From NCBI RefSeq assembly GCF_000756615.1, contig NZ_CP009288.1:620001-684000 (forward strand): a stretch of 64,000 nucleotides of DNA. Reading direction: 5' to 3'. The notes below the pieces were generated by a model. It ran no database searches and was not told where the DNA came from. It was given only the letters and a program-made list of their open reading frames with translations. Shown here one piece after another: positions 15,382-24,038 of the stretch; the stretch's first letter is position 1; each line of letters opens with the position of its first letter. Both the position numbers and the translations under genes were made by a program. The stretch comes from Paenibacillus durus (GTDB taxonomy: Bacteria > Bacillota > Bacilli > Paenibacillales > Paenibacillaceae).

Positions 15382-15834
15382 TCAGACGGAAGACCTGTCG
15401 AAATCAATATCCTCAATAAACTCGATCACTTCACCGTTGGGACTGTAAACCAAGGCATTTTTCACCACAAGCGGCGGTTCGCCAAGAGACATCTGACTCG
15501 GTTCTACACAGGCCTTTGCTCCATGAGCAATGGCTTTTTGATATGTATCGTCTACATCACTCACATAGAAAGCAAAATGCAGCAGCGCTCCGTAAGCTAC
15601 ATCCTCCTCAGACGAGGCTTTTTTGCCTTGGGCTGGAATGACGGCTTCATTATCAAAAACTTCGATGCAGGTTCTTCGATCGGGCGAAACGAGCATGGAA
15701 GCTTCTTTGATATGAAAGGAAGGCAGACTCCAAGAGTGCCCTACCTTAAATCCTAAAACCTCAGTATAAAAGGCAATAGTCCCTTCATAATCTTTGGCCT
15801 GGATCGCCACATGGGAAAGACCTTTTACGCTCAT
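15382..15834 (-). CDS. VOC-family (glyoxalase/dioxygenase-fold) protein
   Basis: The 150-residue protein carries two paired beta-alpha-beta-beta-beta modules: LSHVAIQAKDYEGTIAFYTE with LGFKVG, and LLHFAFYVSDVDDTYQKAIA, ending in NGEVIEFIED. Candidate metal ligands are the His near residue 8, His 96 and the terminal Glu, as in lactoylglutathione lyases. The substrate is unknown. It ends five bases from the end of the convergent hxlR gene, with no terminator between. AAGGAG sits nine bases before the ATG. Confidence 0.82.
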   Translation of the reverse strand: MSVKGLSHVAIQAKDYEGTIAFYTEVLGFKVGHSWSLPSFHIKEASMLVSPDRRTCIEVFDNEAVIPAQGKKASSEEDVAYGALLHFAFYVSDVDDTYQKAIAHGAKACVEPSQMSLGEPPLVVKNALVYSPNGEVIEFIEDIDFDRSSV

Positions 15835-16213
15835 TCAATATCGCTCCTTATCTGTAAGTTGTTCATATATAAGCTGAACTAAAGATTTTCCCATCAGATA
15901 CCAGTCGCAACTACGAGGAACGTTTGGACTTCCGGCCGCTGTTGTCTCCAGATTTCTTGATTTATTCCACTCTTCGCGGTTGAAATCCGGAGACAAAGGC
16001 GATCGCTATCGCTCCTACAGTTCCAAACTTCCCCTTCGTTACTCCTTACACTGATTACATTTTTCAAGTTCATCTTATATAGTATAGAAATTTAAATGTG
16101 TTAAATACATATGATAAATAAGAGTATATTGATAAAATAGTTATGAAATATAAGTTAATTCGATAGATATGGCTTAATTTATTTACATAATTGAATCAAG
16201 GGGGCTTACGGAT
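15835..16213. other. Intergenic stretch with a long imperfect hairpin
   Basis: No gene is visible. An inverted repeat, GTCTCCAGATTTC (15944-15956) and GAAATCCGGAGAC (15982-15994), sits inside a longer foldable block of about 15918-16035 that contains GGCGATCGCTATCGCTCC. It looks like a dispersed Paenibacillus-type repeat. The right half is AT-rich and presumably holds the asnC-type promoter. Confidence 0.5.
15918..16035. repeat. Long imperfect palindrome, probable dispersed repeat
   Basis: The inner arms pair over 13 positions with one mismatch. Outer segments GTTTGGACTT and AGTTCCAAACT also roughly pair. Only one copy is present here, so the dispersed nature is inferred. Confidence 0.45.
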
Positions 16214-16648
16214 ATGGATCATCCGATCGATGATATTGACAGGAAGATTTTGCAGCTGCTTCAGCACAATGCGCGAATGACCATTTCGCAAATCAGTAAA
16301 GAAATCAGCATGTCCCAGCCGTCTGTTAAAGAAAGGATTTTGAAGCTGGAAGACAAAAAGATTATTACCGGGTATTCCACAGAACTTAATTTAAGCAATC
16401 TGAATCGGGGAACGACGACTTTTATCCTGCTAAAAACTGAACATTGCCAGGAACTCGTTGATTTTTGCAGCAAGGCTAGGGAAGTAACCGATTTATATCG
16501 AATCAGCGGGGAATATAATTATCTGCTTAAAGTGCAAACTGCATCGATCGAAGAGCTTGCCGAATTCCAAGACTCTCTTATTAAACTCGGACCTTCCAAG
16601 TCGCATATCAGCATGAAAAATATATTGGAAAATAGGGTTTTACTCTAA
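16214..16648 (+). CDS. Lrp/AsnC-family transcriptional regulator
   Basis: The 144-residue protein has an N-terminal helix-turn-helix (DDIDRKILQLLQHNARMTIS, ISMSQPSVKERILKLE) and a C-terminal RAM ligand-binding domain with DLYRISGEYNYLLKV. Lrp/AsnC regulators sense amino acids and form octamers; the effector is not evident. AAGGGGGC lies about nine bases before the ATG. No linked transporter or metabolic gene is adjacent; the next gene is a wall amidase with its own upstream region. Confidence 0.88.
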   Translation: MDHPIDDIDRKILQLLQHNARMTISQISKEISMSQPSVKERILKLEDKKIITGYSTELNLSNLNRGTTTFILLKTEHCQELVDFCSKAREVTDLYRISGEYNYLLKVQTASIEELAEFQDSLIKLGPSKSHISMKNILENRVLL

Positions 16649-16712
16649 ATCTGCGAGGTTTGGTAACAGGTCCTTTACTTCCCAACTGTGAATAAAACTA
16701 AAGAATACTATG

Positions 16713-16732
16713 TAAATATTTGTGAATATTTA
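16713..16732 (+). promoter_or_regulatory. AT-rich inverted repeat upstream of the amidase gene
   Basis: TAAATATT-TGTG-AATATTTA has perfect 8-bp arms, about 100 bases before the amidase start. It may be an operator; no regulator is identified. Confidence 0.35.
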
Positions 16733-16830
16733 GAAAATTCCATAACAAACAGCGAATATCTGCGTCTATAAATAGTATAAAAGGGGGACCCCAAACGACA
16801 TTTGTCGCACAAATCATTGAGAGGTGAATT

Positions 16831-18387
16831 ATGAAAAAGCTCGTTATGGCTCTTGCCTGTATAACGTTTTTGTTTTTGTTCGCAAGTGTGAGCGTTGGAC
16901 AGGCCAATGCAGATACTGCCATTCGCCTTTACTTGGACAACAAATTACTTCAGCCGGAAGTTCCACCCCGGTTGGTGGGGAACACTACAATGGTTCCATT
17001 GCGGATCGTATCGGAAGAGCTTGGCGCAAAGGTGTCTTGGAATCAGGCTGACAAGCGGATAACCGTGAAAAAGGATGAACGGGTGCTTCGGCTTTACATT
17101 GATAAAACCAAAGCCTTTGTGAACGGAGATTCTTATCTATTGGAGACAGCTCCGTTGCTGGTAAAGGGAAGTACGTTGATTCCGGTTCGTTTTGTCACTG
17201 AAAATCTGGGGCTGAAGGTTATCTGGGATAAATCAACTCGCTCTGTCAGTCTCATCAATACAGGGGAAGTCGCCGTTTCGGGGAACCTTCCTGATAAAAC
17301 GTCTTCGCCGGTTCCTGCCGGAGCAGCCCAGGCGCCCGGCCTGTCAAGCTCTGCGGCAGCTTCCACTAGTCCCAGTTCCCCCAAGCCGACTCCAAGCCCA
17401 AGCGCTGGAATGTTCTCCTCTCAGCCTTCGGAGACAACAAAGCCGGGAATTTCCTCAAGCCCTTCTGCATCGCCAGCAGATGACGGCACTAACGGGAATC
17501 TTCCGGTGGTCAACCGGATTGAACGGAGCGAAGACGGGCTGAAGATTGCGGCAGAGGGAGGCAGCATCAAACCTGAGGTTAGCGGCTTGTCCGATCCTGA
17601 GCGGCTTGTAATTGATGTTCCCGGAGCAACCCTGGGTCTAATGATGAATGGAGAGAACATGGTACAGAACGGAGAAATTCCTGTCAACGATTCGTACATA
17701 AACCAAATCCGGTACACTCTCTTCCAGGGCAATTCTTCCGGCGTCAGGATCATAGTCGACCTGAAGCAAAAGATACAGTACAATTTGCTGGAAAGCCAAG
17801 AATCGGGAGAATGGACATTACAATTAGGTCCAATGTATACAGATACGAAGCAATATCAGGTTGTTCTTGATGCTGGTCACGGGGGAACAGATCCAGGAAA
17901 TACGTCGGTGGGAGGACGCTACGAGAAGGAATTTAATCTCGCCATAGTTTTGAAGCTGGCCAAGGTTCTGGAGGAAGACCCCAACATTTCCGTCTTTTTG
18001 ACCAGACAAGACGACACTGCTGTGAAACGGGCAGATCGTGCAACTTTTGCCAATAATCTTAAAGCGGATATATTCATCTCTATTCACGGTAACAGTTATA
18101 GGAAGCAGTCTGCTTCCGGAACGGAAACTCACTATACGCGAGACGACAGCAAGGAACTGGCTGATGTGCTCCATCGGCATATTGTACCGGCTACCGGTTT
18201 CATTGACCGAAAAGTACGCAAGTCGAACTTTCAGGTGACCAGGGAGACAGTTATGCCCGCGGTGCTGTGTGAAATTGGATTTATGTCCAACCCGCAGGAA
18301 GAACGGACGATGTGGGATGAACAATTCCAATTGCGGGTGGCTGAGGCTATAGCAGCCGGGATTAAAGAATATCTGCAGGTTCCATGA
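16831..18387 (+). CDS. N-acetylmuramoyl-L-alanine amidase with stalk and AMIN domains
   Basis: The 518-residue secreted protein has a signal peptide (1-28, cleavage near ANA-DT), a copper-amine-oxidase-like N-terminal stalk (about 30-145: MVPLRIVSEELGAKVSW, LIPVRFVTENLGLKVIW), a Ser/Pro-rich linker (about 155-225), an AMIN domain (about 228-335) and an Amidase_3 catalytic domain (about 340-515). Zinc ligands are His in LDAGHGG, Glu in RYEKEFN and His in ISIHGN. The catalytic Glu is in LCEIGFMSN. It cleaves the lactyl-peptide amide of peptidoglycan outside the membrane, in daughter separation or spore-related wall turnover. It is followed 13 bases later by a GerMN lipoprotein. Confidence 0.93.
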   Translation: MKKLVMALACITFLFLFASVSVGQANADTAIRLYLDNKLLQPEVPPRLVGNTTMVPLRIVSEELGAKVSWNQADKRITVKKDERVLRLYIDKTKAFVNGDSYLLETAPLLVKGSTLIPVRFVTENLGLKVIWDKSTRSVSLINTGEVAVSGNLPDKTSSPVPAGAAQAPGLSSSAAASTSPSSPKPTPSPSAGMFSSQPSETTKPGISSSPSASPADDGTNGNLPVVNRIERSEDGLKIAAEGGSIKPEVSGLSDPERLVIDVPGATLGLMMNGENMVQNGEIPVNDSYINQIRYTLFQGNSSGVRIIVDLKQKIQYNLLESQESGEWTLQLGPMYTDTKQYQVVLDAGHGGTDPGNTSVGGRYEKEFNLAIVLKLAKVLEEDPNISVFLTRQDDTAVKRADRATFANNLKADIFISIHGNSYRKQSASGTETHYTRDDSKELADVLHRHIVPATGFIDRKVRKSNFQVTRETVMPAVLCEIGFMSNPQEERTMWDEQFQLRVAEAIAAGIKEYLQVP

Positions 18388-18400
18388 GGAGGGGTCCACA

Positions 18401-18958
18401 ATGCGTATGATTAAAATCATTTTGCTGTGCTTCGCCGTTGGTTTGACCTTAAGCGTAACGGGTTGTGGGGATAGAAAAACAGGTACCGGCGGTTCTCACG
18501 ATCCGGCAGCTTCTTCTTCCGCTACGGCGGCTCCTTCAGCTTCACCTACTGAAGCTGCTGAGAAGGAAGAAACGATTGCAACGTATTACGGGAACGCCGA
18601 TGCGACTGGTCTCGTCCCAAAGGAGTCGGTTATTCGTTATTCCAGGGAAACGGATAAATATTTGGCTGCTTTGAATGCTCTTAAAACAAGCCCGGAGGAT
18701 AATATTGTTTCGTTATGCCCCAATACTACCTTCCTGTCTGCCGGACTGAACTCCGGCAATTTGACTGTTGATTTGCATTTACCGGACGAGGATCGGCTGG
18801 GGGCTTCCGGAGAAGAATTGTTGCTGGAAGCTTTACGTAATACATTGTTCCAATTTAAAGAGGTCGAAACCTTTGAAGTGCTGGTGGATGGAAATCAAGT
18901 CGAATCACTGATGGGGCATTTTGATTTGCCTTCTCCGTTTACACGCAGCGAGAATTAA
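18401..18958 (+). CDS. GerMN-domain lipoprotein
   Basis: The 185-residue protein begins with a lipoprotein signal; the lipobox is LSVTGC, with the lipidated Cys at about 22. A low-complexity Ser/Ala/Thr linker follows to about 50, then a GerMN (sporulation/germination) domain containing IATYYGNADATGLVPKE, LCPNTTFLSA and LTVDLHLP. GerM-type proteins act at the spore-mother cell interface. The operon with the amidase suggests a wall-remodelling partner at the outer membrane face. GAGGAGGGG precedes the ATG. Confidence 0.85.
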   Translation: MRMIKIILLCFAVGLTLSVTGCGDRKTGTGGSHDPAASSSATAAPSASPTEAAEKEETIATYYGNADATGLVPKESVIRYSRETDKYLAALNALKTSPEDNIVSLCPNTTFLSAGLNSGNLTVDLHLPDEDRLGASGEELLLEALRNTLFQFKEVETFEVLVDGNQVESLMGHFDLPSPFTRSEN

Positions 18959-19037
18959 AAGAAGAGAGCAATATGGGAATAAACGACTAATGAACTCATT
19001 TTGCAGACTTGGACCGCTGGGAAATCCATTAAAGCGC

Positions 19038-19081
19038 AAAAGAACGTCGCTATGGCAAAAAGGCCCGAGGACGTTCTTTTT
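19038..19081 (+). terminator. Terminator of the amidase-GerMN operon
   Basis: AAAAGAACGTC and GACGTTCTTTT form an 11-bp perfect stem, with T run. Confidence 0.85.
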
Positions 19082-19137
19082 GTCAACCTAATGTATCTAT
19101 TGATTCTGCGGGGCTCTTGGTCCCGAGAGCTTTTCAC

Positions 19138-19704
19138 TCAGGCCTTCAGTACATCATGGTCCACATATCTCGCGCCGTTCAGCTCGCTGATGACGTTAAT
19201 CGCCACCTTCGCGCCGTCGCCTGCCGTAATGACGGCATGCACGCTGACTCCGGCAACGGTGCCTGCGGCCCAGATGCCTTCAACGTTGGTCTTGCCGGAA
19301 GCGTCCACGGCGACAACGGTCTTGATTCTCGGCTCCGTGCCGTCCTTCGTTTCAACGCCTGCTTTGGCGGCAAGATCCGTCAGCACACCGGTAGCCAGAA
19401 TCACATGCTTCGCTTCATAGGCCGCGCCGCTTTCGGTTTCAATGGTAAAGCCTTCGCCGCTTTTAGCGATGGAAACGGCCTGTCCCGCGATCAGCTCCGC
19501 TCCGAACTTCACCGCCTGCTTGTGCCCGGTCTCCACGAGGTCGGGTCCGCCAATCTCGGAAATGCCGTAATAATTCTCATACCAGCCTCTGCGGGTCATC
19601 CCTTTGTCATTGTCGATAAGCAGCGTTTTCTTACCCGCCTTGGCAGTGAACAGCGCAGCGCTTGCACCGGCAGGGCCGGCTCCGATTACAGCGACATCGT
19701 ACAT
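19138..19704 (-). CDS. Minimal thioredoxin-reductase-like FAD protein
   Basis: The 188-residue protein has only the FAD-binding half of a TrxR-like flavoprotein. VAVIGAGPAGASAALFTAKA binds the FAD ADP moiety, and the C-terminal GIWAAGTVAGVSVHAVITAG is the second FAD motif. There is no internal NADPH Rossmann domain and no cysteine, so it is not a disulfide reductase. Full-length relatives have about 310 residues. Similar short proteins exist in Bacillales, but their job is not known to me. AGGAGG lies a few bases before the ATG. Confidence 0.8.
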   Translation of the reverse strand: MYDVAVIGAGPAGASAALFTAKAGKKTLLIDNDKGMTRRGWYENYYGISEIGGPDLVETGHKQAVKFGAELIAGQAVSIAKSGEGFTIETESGAAYEAKHVILATGVLTDLAAKAGVETKDGTEPRIKTVVAVDASGKTNVEGIWAAGTVAGVSVHAVITAGDGAKVAINVISELNGARYVDHDVLKA

Positions 19705-19720
19705 ATGATTTACCTCCTAA

Positions 19721-19813
19721 AAGTTTTGCGGAGCATAAGCTCCTTGAATGGCAACGCAGCAAAACTCGCATCGAAAGCGTGGGCTAAGTTTTGCGGAGCA
19801 TAGGCTCCTTGAA
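19721..19813. repeat. Two 28-bp direct repeats with internal hairpins
   Basis: The copies at 19721-19748 and 19786-19813 (AAGTTTTGCGGAGCATAAGC and onward to CTCCTTGAA) differ at one base and lie 65 bases apart. Each contains the small hairpin GGAGC/GCTCC. AGTTTTGC also pairs with GCAAAACT between them. They lie in the upstream region of the short flavoprotein gene. Confidence 0.75.
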
Positions 19814-19871
19814 ATGTCGGCGCAGCATAAGCTGATTTGTATTCTATTGCTGCTATCTATTATATCGTTAG

Positions 19872-21536
19872 TTACTGGTCCTTTGCCAATGCCTGCAAGC
19901 AGGGCAGGAACACCCGGAAGGCCGTGCCTATGCCCGGCGTGCTAGTAACGCCGATTTCTCCGCCATGCGCCTCAGCTATCGATTTCGATATGGACAGTCC
20001 GAGCCCTGAACCGCCGTACCTGCGGGCGCGGGAAGGGTCGCTGCGGTAAAATCGGTCGAACACATGGGGGATATGCTCCGCAGGGATGCCGATTCCGTTA
20101 TCCCGCACGGTCAGCTCCGCGCGGGAGCCGATAGGCTGCAAGGAGACAGTCACTCTGCCTGTCTTGGGGTCGGTATACTGTACCGCATTCTGGAACAGAT
20201 TAAGAACCACCTGCTTGATCTTGTCAGGATCGTAAATACCGATTATGCCGCAGGAGATATCGAAGACAAGCTCGCGGTCTCCGGCAAGCATCTCTAGCTG
20301 TGGATGCATCTCGCCAATCACTTCGTCCAATCGAAGCTCTTTGGCTTGAAGCTGCGGGGCGCCGTCCATTCGGGCGAGCAGCAGCAGATCCTCCACGAGC
20401 TTGTTGATTCGCTTCGATTCGCCGTGCATGCTGCGCAGCGCGTGATACAGCTGCTCCTTGTTCTCCGCGGCTCCCCGCAGCAGCACCTCCAGAAAACCGT
20501 GAATGGAGGTCAGCGGCGTCCGAAGCTCATGAGAGGCGTCAGCCGCAAATCTGCGCATCTGCTCCTTGGCTTCCCGCTCGTTCTTAAACGATGTCTCAAG
20601 CCGCTCCAGCATGGCATTGAAGGAATGGGACAACTGGTCGATTTCGGTCTGGCCCTGCGAGGCCAGGAACCGGACATCGAGATTTCCGGCGTCGATCACC
20701 TGGGCGGTCCTGCCCATATTGGACAGCGGCCCAAGTGTCTTGCGGAGCGCGGGCAGATACAAGAGAGAGCCGCCCAGCAGAGCTGCCGCGGACAGAGCGG
20801 CATAAATCAACAGCTGACGCATAATAACGTCGCGCAGCGAAGCCGTATCCGTCGTCATTTGCAGGACGCCTGTCGGATGAAAAGGACGGCCGAGAATCAT
20901 GAACACGGCCAGATGCTCGGTTCCGTCCTCTGCGGTCAGGAGCTTGTAATCGCGAGTCACTCTATACACGGGATGCGCAAGCAGCTGATTGTATTCTTCA
21001 TCGGTCATACGGGGAGCAGATGCTTCGTCCGCCGTTTCCGCCTGCAGATCGGTGAAGGTACCGTCGGACCTATAAAGGGCGATCATCGTATGGGCATCCA
21101 GCAGCAGGGGGCGCCGTCCTTCACCCCGTATGACACCCGGACCGCCTCCGCCGCTGGCTTGGCCCGATGCAGCGCTGCCGTTGTCGGAAATGGCGCCAGG
21201 GGACACTAGACTTCCGCCTTCGGGATCTGCGCCGCTCACACCCGGACCGCTACCGTCCTGCGGGCCTTCCGCAGCGGCTCCCGGGAATGGAGGGGCAATG
21301 CTGCCTTCGCGGTCTTCCGCAAGCTCGGAATAGAACTCGCGCGGCACCGACATGATCTGTGCATGCATGGCTTCCGCTCTGCTGGCATAGAGGAAGTTCC
21401 GCATTAACACATATTGAAGTACGCCAATGAGCAGAAGCAGCCCTGACAAAATCAGCAGCGAGACGGCGAGCAGCCGCCCCCGGAGCGAGCGCGGAGGATG
21501 CAGCCGCCGCCGGAAGAAGGGCAAGCCGGGAGTCAT
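19872..21536 (-). CDS. Sensor histidine kinase (OmpR-partner class)
   Basis: The 554-residue membrane kinase has TM1 at about 20-45, an extracellular domain (about 46-240) with a long Gly/Ser/Pro low-complexity insert near 90-145, TM2 at about 243-265, HAMP, HisKA (phospho-His near 336 in DASHELRTPLTSIHG) and an ATPase domain (NLFQNAVQYTD, DNGIGIP, GGSGLGLSISK). Its ATG overlaps the response-regulator stop by four bases (21533-21536). The stimulus is unknown; the low-complexity segment could be a flexible spacer. Confidence 0.93.
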   Translation of the reverse strand: MTPGLPFFRRRLHPPRSLRGRLLAVSLLILSGLLLLIGVLQYVLMRNFLYASRAEAMHAQIMSVPREFYSELAEDREGSIAPPFPGAAAEGPQDGSGPGVSGADPEGGSLVSPGAISDNGSAASGQASGGGGPGVIRGEGRRPLLLDAHTMIALYRSDGTFTDLQAETADEASAPRMTDEEYNQLLAHPVYRVTRDYKLLTAEDGTEHLAVFMILGRPFHPTGVLQMTTDTASLRDVIMRQLLIYAALSAAALLGGSLLYLPALRKTLGPLSNMGRTAQVIDAGNLDVRFLASQGQTEIDQLSHSFNAMLERLETSFKNEREAKEQMRRFAADASHELRTPLTSIHGFLEVLLRGAAENKEQLYHALRSMHGESKRINKLVEDLLLLARMDGAPQLQAKELRLDEVIGEMHPQLEMLAGDRELVFDISCGIIGIYDPDKIKQVVLNLFQNAVQYTDPKTGRVTVSLQPIGSRAELTVRDNGIGIPAEHIPHVFDRFYRSDPSRARRYGGSGLGLSISKSIAEAHGGEIGVTSTPGIGTAFRVFLPCLQALAKDQ

Positions 21537-22219
21537 ATCAGGTCCAACCGGTAGCCCGCGCCGCGCAGCGTGCGTATGATGCGGTGCTCTTTATCGCCCA
21601 GCTTCTCCCGCAGAGAACGGATGTATACTTCCACGATATTCTCTTCTCCCCCGAAGTCGTATCCCCAGACTTTATCAAGGATCATGGGCTTGCTCAGCAC
21701 AAGCCCGTGATTGATGACCATGTGCTGCAACAGCTCGTATTCGGTTGGAGACAGCTCAAGGACCGTTTCCTTGAAGCGGATTTCCTTGCGCCGGCTGTCG
21801 ATGACGAAGGGACCGCAGCGCACCTCGCCGAGCAGCCCCGGGAACTGGTTGCGCAGACGCGCCTGAATCCGCGCCAGCAGCTCGTCGAAGCTGAAGGGCT
21901 TAACCATATAATCGTCGGCCCCGATAGACAGGCCCTTGACGCGGTCGTTGATTTCATCCTTGGCCGTCAGCATAATCACGGCGACTTCCGCCTCCTCATT
22001 CCTGAAATGCCTGCACACTTCAAAGCCATTCATGCCGGGCATCATAATATCGAGGATGGCTACATGAGGTTTAAATTCGTCGGCAACCGCCAGAGCGGAT
22101 AATCCGTCCGGCGCCGTTCTTACGTCAAATCCTTCGTTAATGAGGCCAAGCTCAAGAAACTGGAGGATGTGTGGCTCATCGTCTACCAGCAGCAGACGGA
22201 CGCCTTGGTGAGCTTTCAT
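21533..22219 (-). CDS. OmpR/PhoB-family response regulator
   Basis: The 228-residue protein has a receiver domain (LLLVDDEPHILQF, phospho-acceptor Asp in VAILDIMMPGMNG, Lys in YMVKPFSFDE) and a winged-helix DNA-binding domain (LSPTEYELLQHMVINHGLVL, IVEVYIRSLREKLG). The frame is open to 22315, but GGAGGGA stands five bases before the ATG at 22219 and the upstream part is a dispersed repeat (22266-22324). It is the first gene of the operon with the downstream kinase. Confidence 0.94.
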   Translation of the reverse strand: MKAHQGVRLLLVDDEPHILQFLELGLINEGFDVRTAPDGLSALAVADEFKPHVAILDIMMPGMNGFEVCRHFRNEEAEVAVIMLTAKDEINDRVKGLSIGADDYMVKPFSFDELLARIQARLRNQFPGLLGEVRCGPFVIDSRRKEIRFKETVLELSPTEYELLQHMVINHGLVLSKPMILDKVWGYDFGGEENIVEVYIRSLREKLGDKEHRIIRTLRGAGYRLDLI

Positions 22220-22850
22220 GGATATCCCTCCATGCCATATATTTAACATGCTTTTTTTATGAATTTCGGGGTCCCCGCACAGTAATTGGAATAAGCTGCG
22301 AAGGCAAGGCTTCACTTTGTGGGGCTCGTTATATTATGCCATAGGAACTTGAACGTTTGCTGAAAATTACCTTACATATTTAATCCGAAAAAATCTTTCA
22401 CAGGCCCTCAAAATGGTTAATCTAAAGTATGGAGGACATTTTCGTTTTCCATCCCTTATGCCGACAGAACGGTGATAAGGAAACGATTACAAAAAAAGGG
22501 GTGGCGACGAGAAGGGATGGCGGAAAGCTGCGGTGTTCCAACTGTTTTTTTATTTAGGAAAGGGTTTTGACGAAGGGTATCCGAACACTTACAATAAGGA
22601 TATAAAGCCGGAACCGAAGTGTTCCCCGTTTAGCTCCGGCTGCATAGATCCATTCAAGACTTCCCCCGTTTTCAAGACTTTTTCAAGCTTCCAACTCTAT
22701 TCAAAAAGTTCAGTAACACCCGGTTTAAAATGCCCTGTCATCCCGTATTATTCATTAGAGCGTTTTTACACGCTGTCTTTGCTACGCACCAATCATTTTA
22801 TCTTATTTATGGAAGAAGCTTTACTACCCTATGTCAAGGAGGCTTTTCCA
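22220..22850. other. Long non-coding region between the two-component system and glgC
   Basis: The region is 631 bases. It holds the repeat at 22266-22324 and a possible promoter for glgC (TTGAAC about 22349 followed by TTACAT or TACATA). Open frames continue upstream of glgC, but the translated sequence looks non-coding and glgC has its own RBS. AGCCGGA and TCCGGCT near 22606-22640 could pair. Confidence 0.5.
22266..22324. repeat. 59-bp dispersed hairpin repeat, copy 1
   Basis: It starts TCGGGGTCCCCGCACAGTAA and ends CACTTTGTGGGG. The CCCCGCA and TTGTGGGG ends pair, and AAGCTGCGAAGG and GGCTTC lie inside. Copy 2 at 49239-49297 aligns over all 59 bases without gaps and has only a few mismatches. 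Confidence 0.85.
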
Positions 22851-24014
22851 ATGAAGAAAAAAGAAATGGTAGCCATGCTTTTGGCTGGTGGTCAAGGAAA
22901 AAGATTGAAGGGCCTGACCAAATCGATTGCCAAGCCCGCTGTCTATTTCGGGGGCACCTACCGGATCATTGATTTTCCGCTCAGCAACTGCACGAACTCC
23001 GGAATAGACACTGTTGGTGTGTTAACTCAATACGAACCACTTGTGCTGAGTTCTTATATCGGCATTGGCAGCGACTGGGACCTCAACCGCAAGAATGGGG
23101 GCGTATTCGTACTCCCTCCTCATGAACGCGAAGACGGCAGCAACTGGTACCGGGGAACGGCTGATGCGATCTACCGGAATCTTAAATTTGTCGATCAATT
23201 CGATCCTGAGCATGTGCTCATTCTTTCCGGCGATCATATTTACAAAATGAACTATAACGCCATGCTTCAATATCATTTGGAAAGAAAGGCCGACTGCACC
23301 ATTTCGGTCATAGACGTTCCGCTTGAGGAAGCAAGCCGTTTCGGCATACTGAATACGGAAGAAAATCTCAGAATTTATGAATTCGAGGAGAAACCCGCAA
23401 AGCCTAAGAGCACTTTAGCTTCCATGGGGGTTTATATTTTCAAATGGGATGTTCTTCGTCGTGCGCTTTTGGATGATGGAGAGGAATCGGATTCTTCCCA
23501 TGACTTCGGCAAAGACATCATTCCGACGCTGCTGTCGAAGGGCAAATCCTTGTATGCTTATCCGTTCGAGGGCTACTGGAGAGACGTCGGCACGGTGACC
23601 AGTTTGTGGGAAGCCAATATGGACCTTCTCAGCGACAATCCGCCGCTTAACCTTAATGATCCTTCGTGGAGAATCTTTACCCGCAACCCGAACCAGCCGG
23701 CACAGTATGTGGCTCCGGGTGCGAAAGTATCGGGCTCCCTTATCAATGAGGGCTGCATCGTTCGCGGGGAAGTGAAGCATTCCGTACTCTTCTATGGAGT
23801 CGAAATTGGCGAGGGCAGCGTAATCACGGATTCCGTCATCATGCCCAAGGTAAAAATCGGCAAAAATGTCCGTATCCACAAAGCCATCATCAGTGAGAAT
23901 ACGGTAATCGAGGATTATATGGAAATCGGTACGGACCGGGAAAACGAGGACGAAATATTGTTAATCGATAATCGCAGCAAAAAACGGAAATCGGTCCCGG
24001 CGAAAACCATATAA
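22851..24014 (+). CDS. glgC: Glucose-1-phosphate adenylyltransferase, catalytic subunit
   Basis: The 387-residue protein makes ADP-glucose from glucose-1-phosphate and ATP, the committed step of glycogen synthesis. The nucleotidyltransferase domain has AMLLAGGQGKRLKGLTK, PLSNCTNSGI, WYRGTADAIYRN and LILSGDHIYKMNY, followed by FEEKPAKPKST and GYWRDVGTV. A left-handed beta-helix C-terminus follows (about 300 on). An N-terminal extension to 22533 is rejected because AAGGAGG lies eight bases before ATG 22851. It is followed by glgD after 24 bases. Confidence 0.95.
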   Translation: MKKKEMVAMLLAGGQGKRLKGLTKSIAKPAVYFGGTYRIIDFPLSNCTNSGIDTVGVLTQYEPLVLSSYIGIGSDWDLNRKNGGVFVLPPHEREDGSNWYRGTADAIYRNLKFVDQFDPEHVLILSGDHIYKMNYNAMLQYHLERKADCTISVIDVPLEEASRFGILNTEENLRIYEFEEKPAKPKSTLASMGVYIFKWDVLRRALLDDGEESDSSHDFGKDIIPTLLSKGKSLYAYPFEGYWRDVGTVTSLWEANMDLLSDNPPLNLNDPSWRIFTRNPNQPAQYVAPGAKVSGSLINEGCIVRGEVKHSVLFYGVEIGEGSVITDSVIMPKVKIGKNVRIHKAIISENTVIEDYMEIGTDRENEDEILLIDNRSKKRKSVPAKTI

Positions 24015-24038
24015 TCTTAAAGAGGACGGTGTAACTCG

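Noticed and set aside
20304..21209. 301-residue open frame antisense to the histidine kinase
   Set aside because: It is a GC-rich shadow of a certain kinase gene, has no domain and no RBS.
22220..22315. N-terminal extension of the response regulator
   Set aside because: It runs into the dispersed repeat and the receiver domain starts normally from ATG 22219 with an RBS.
22533..22850. N-terminal extension of glgC
   Set aside because: The frame is open but AAGGAGG at 22836-22842 marks ATG 22851, and GlgC homologues start there.
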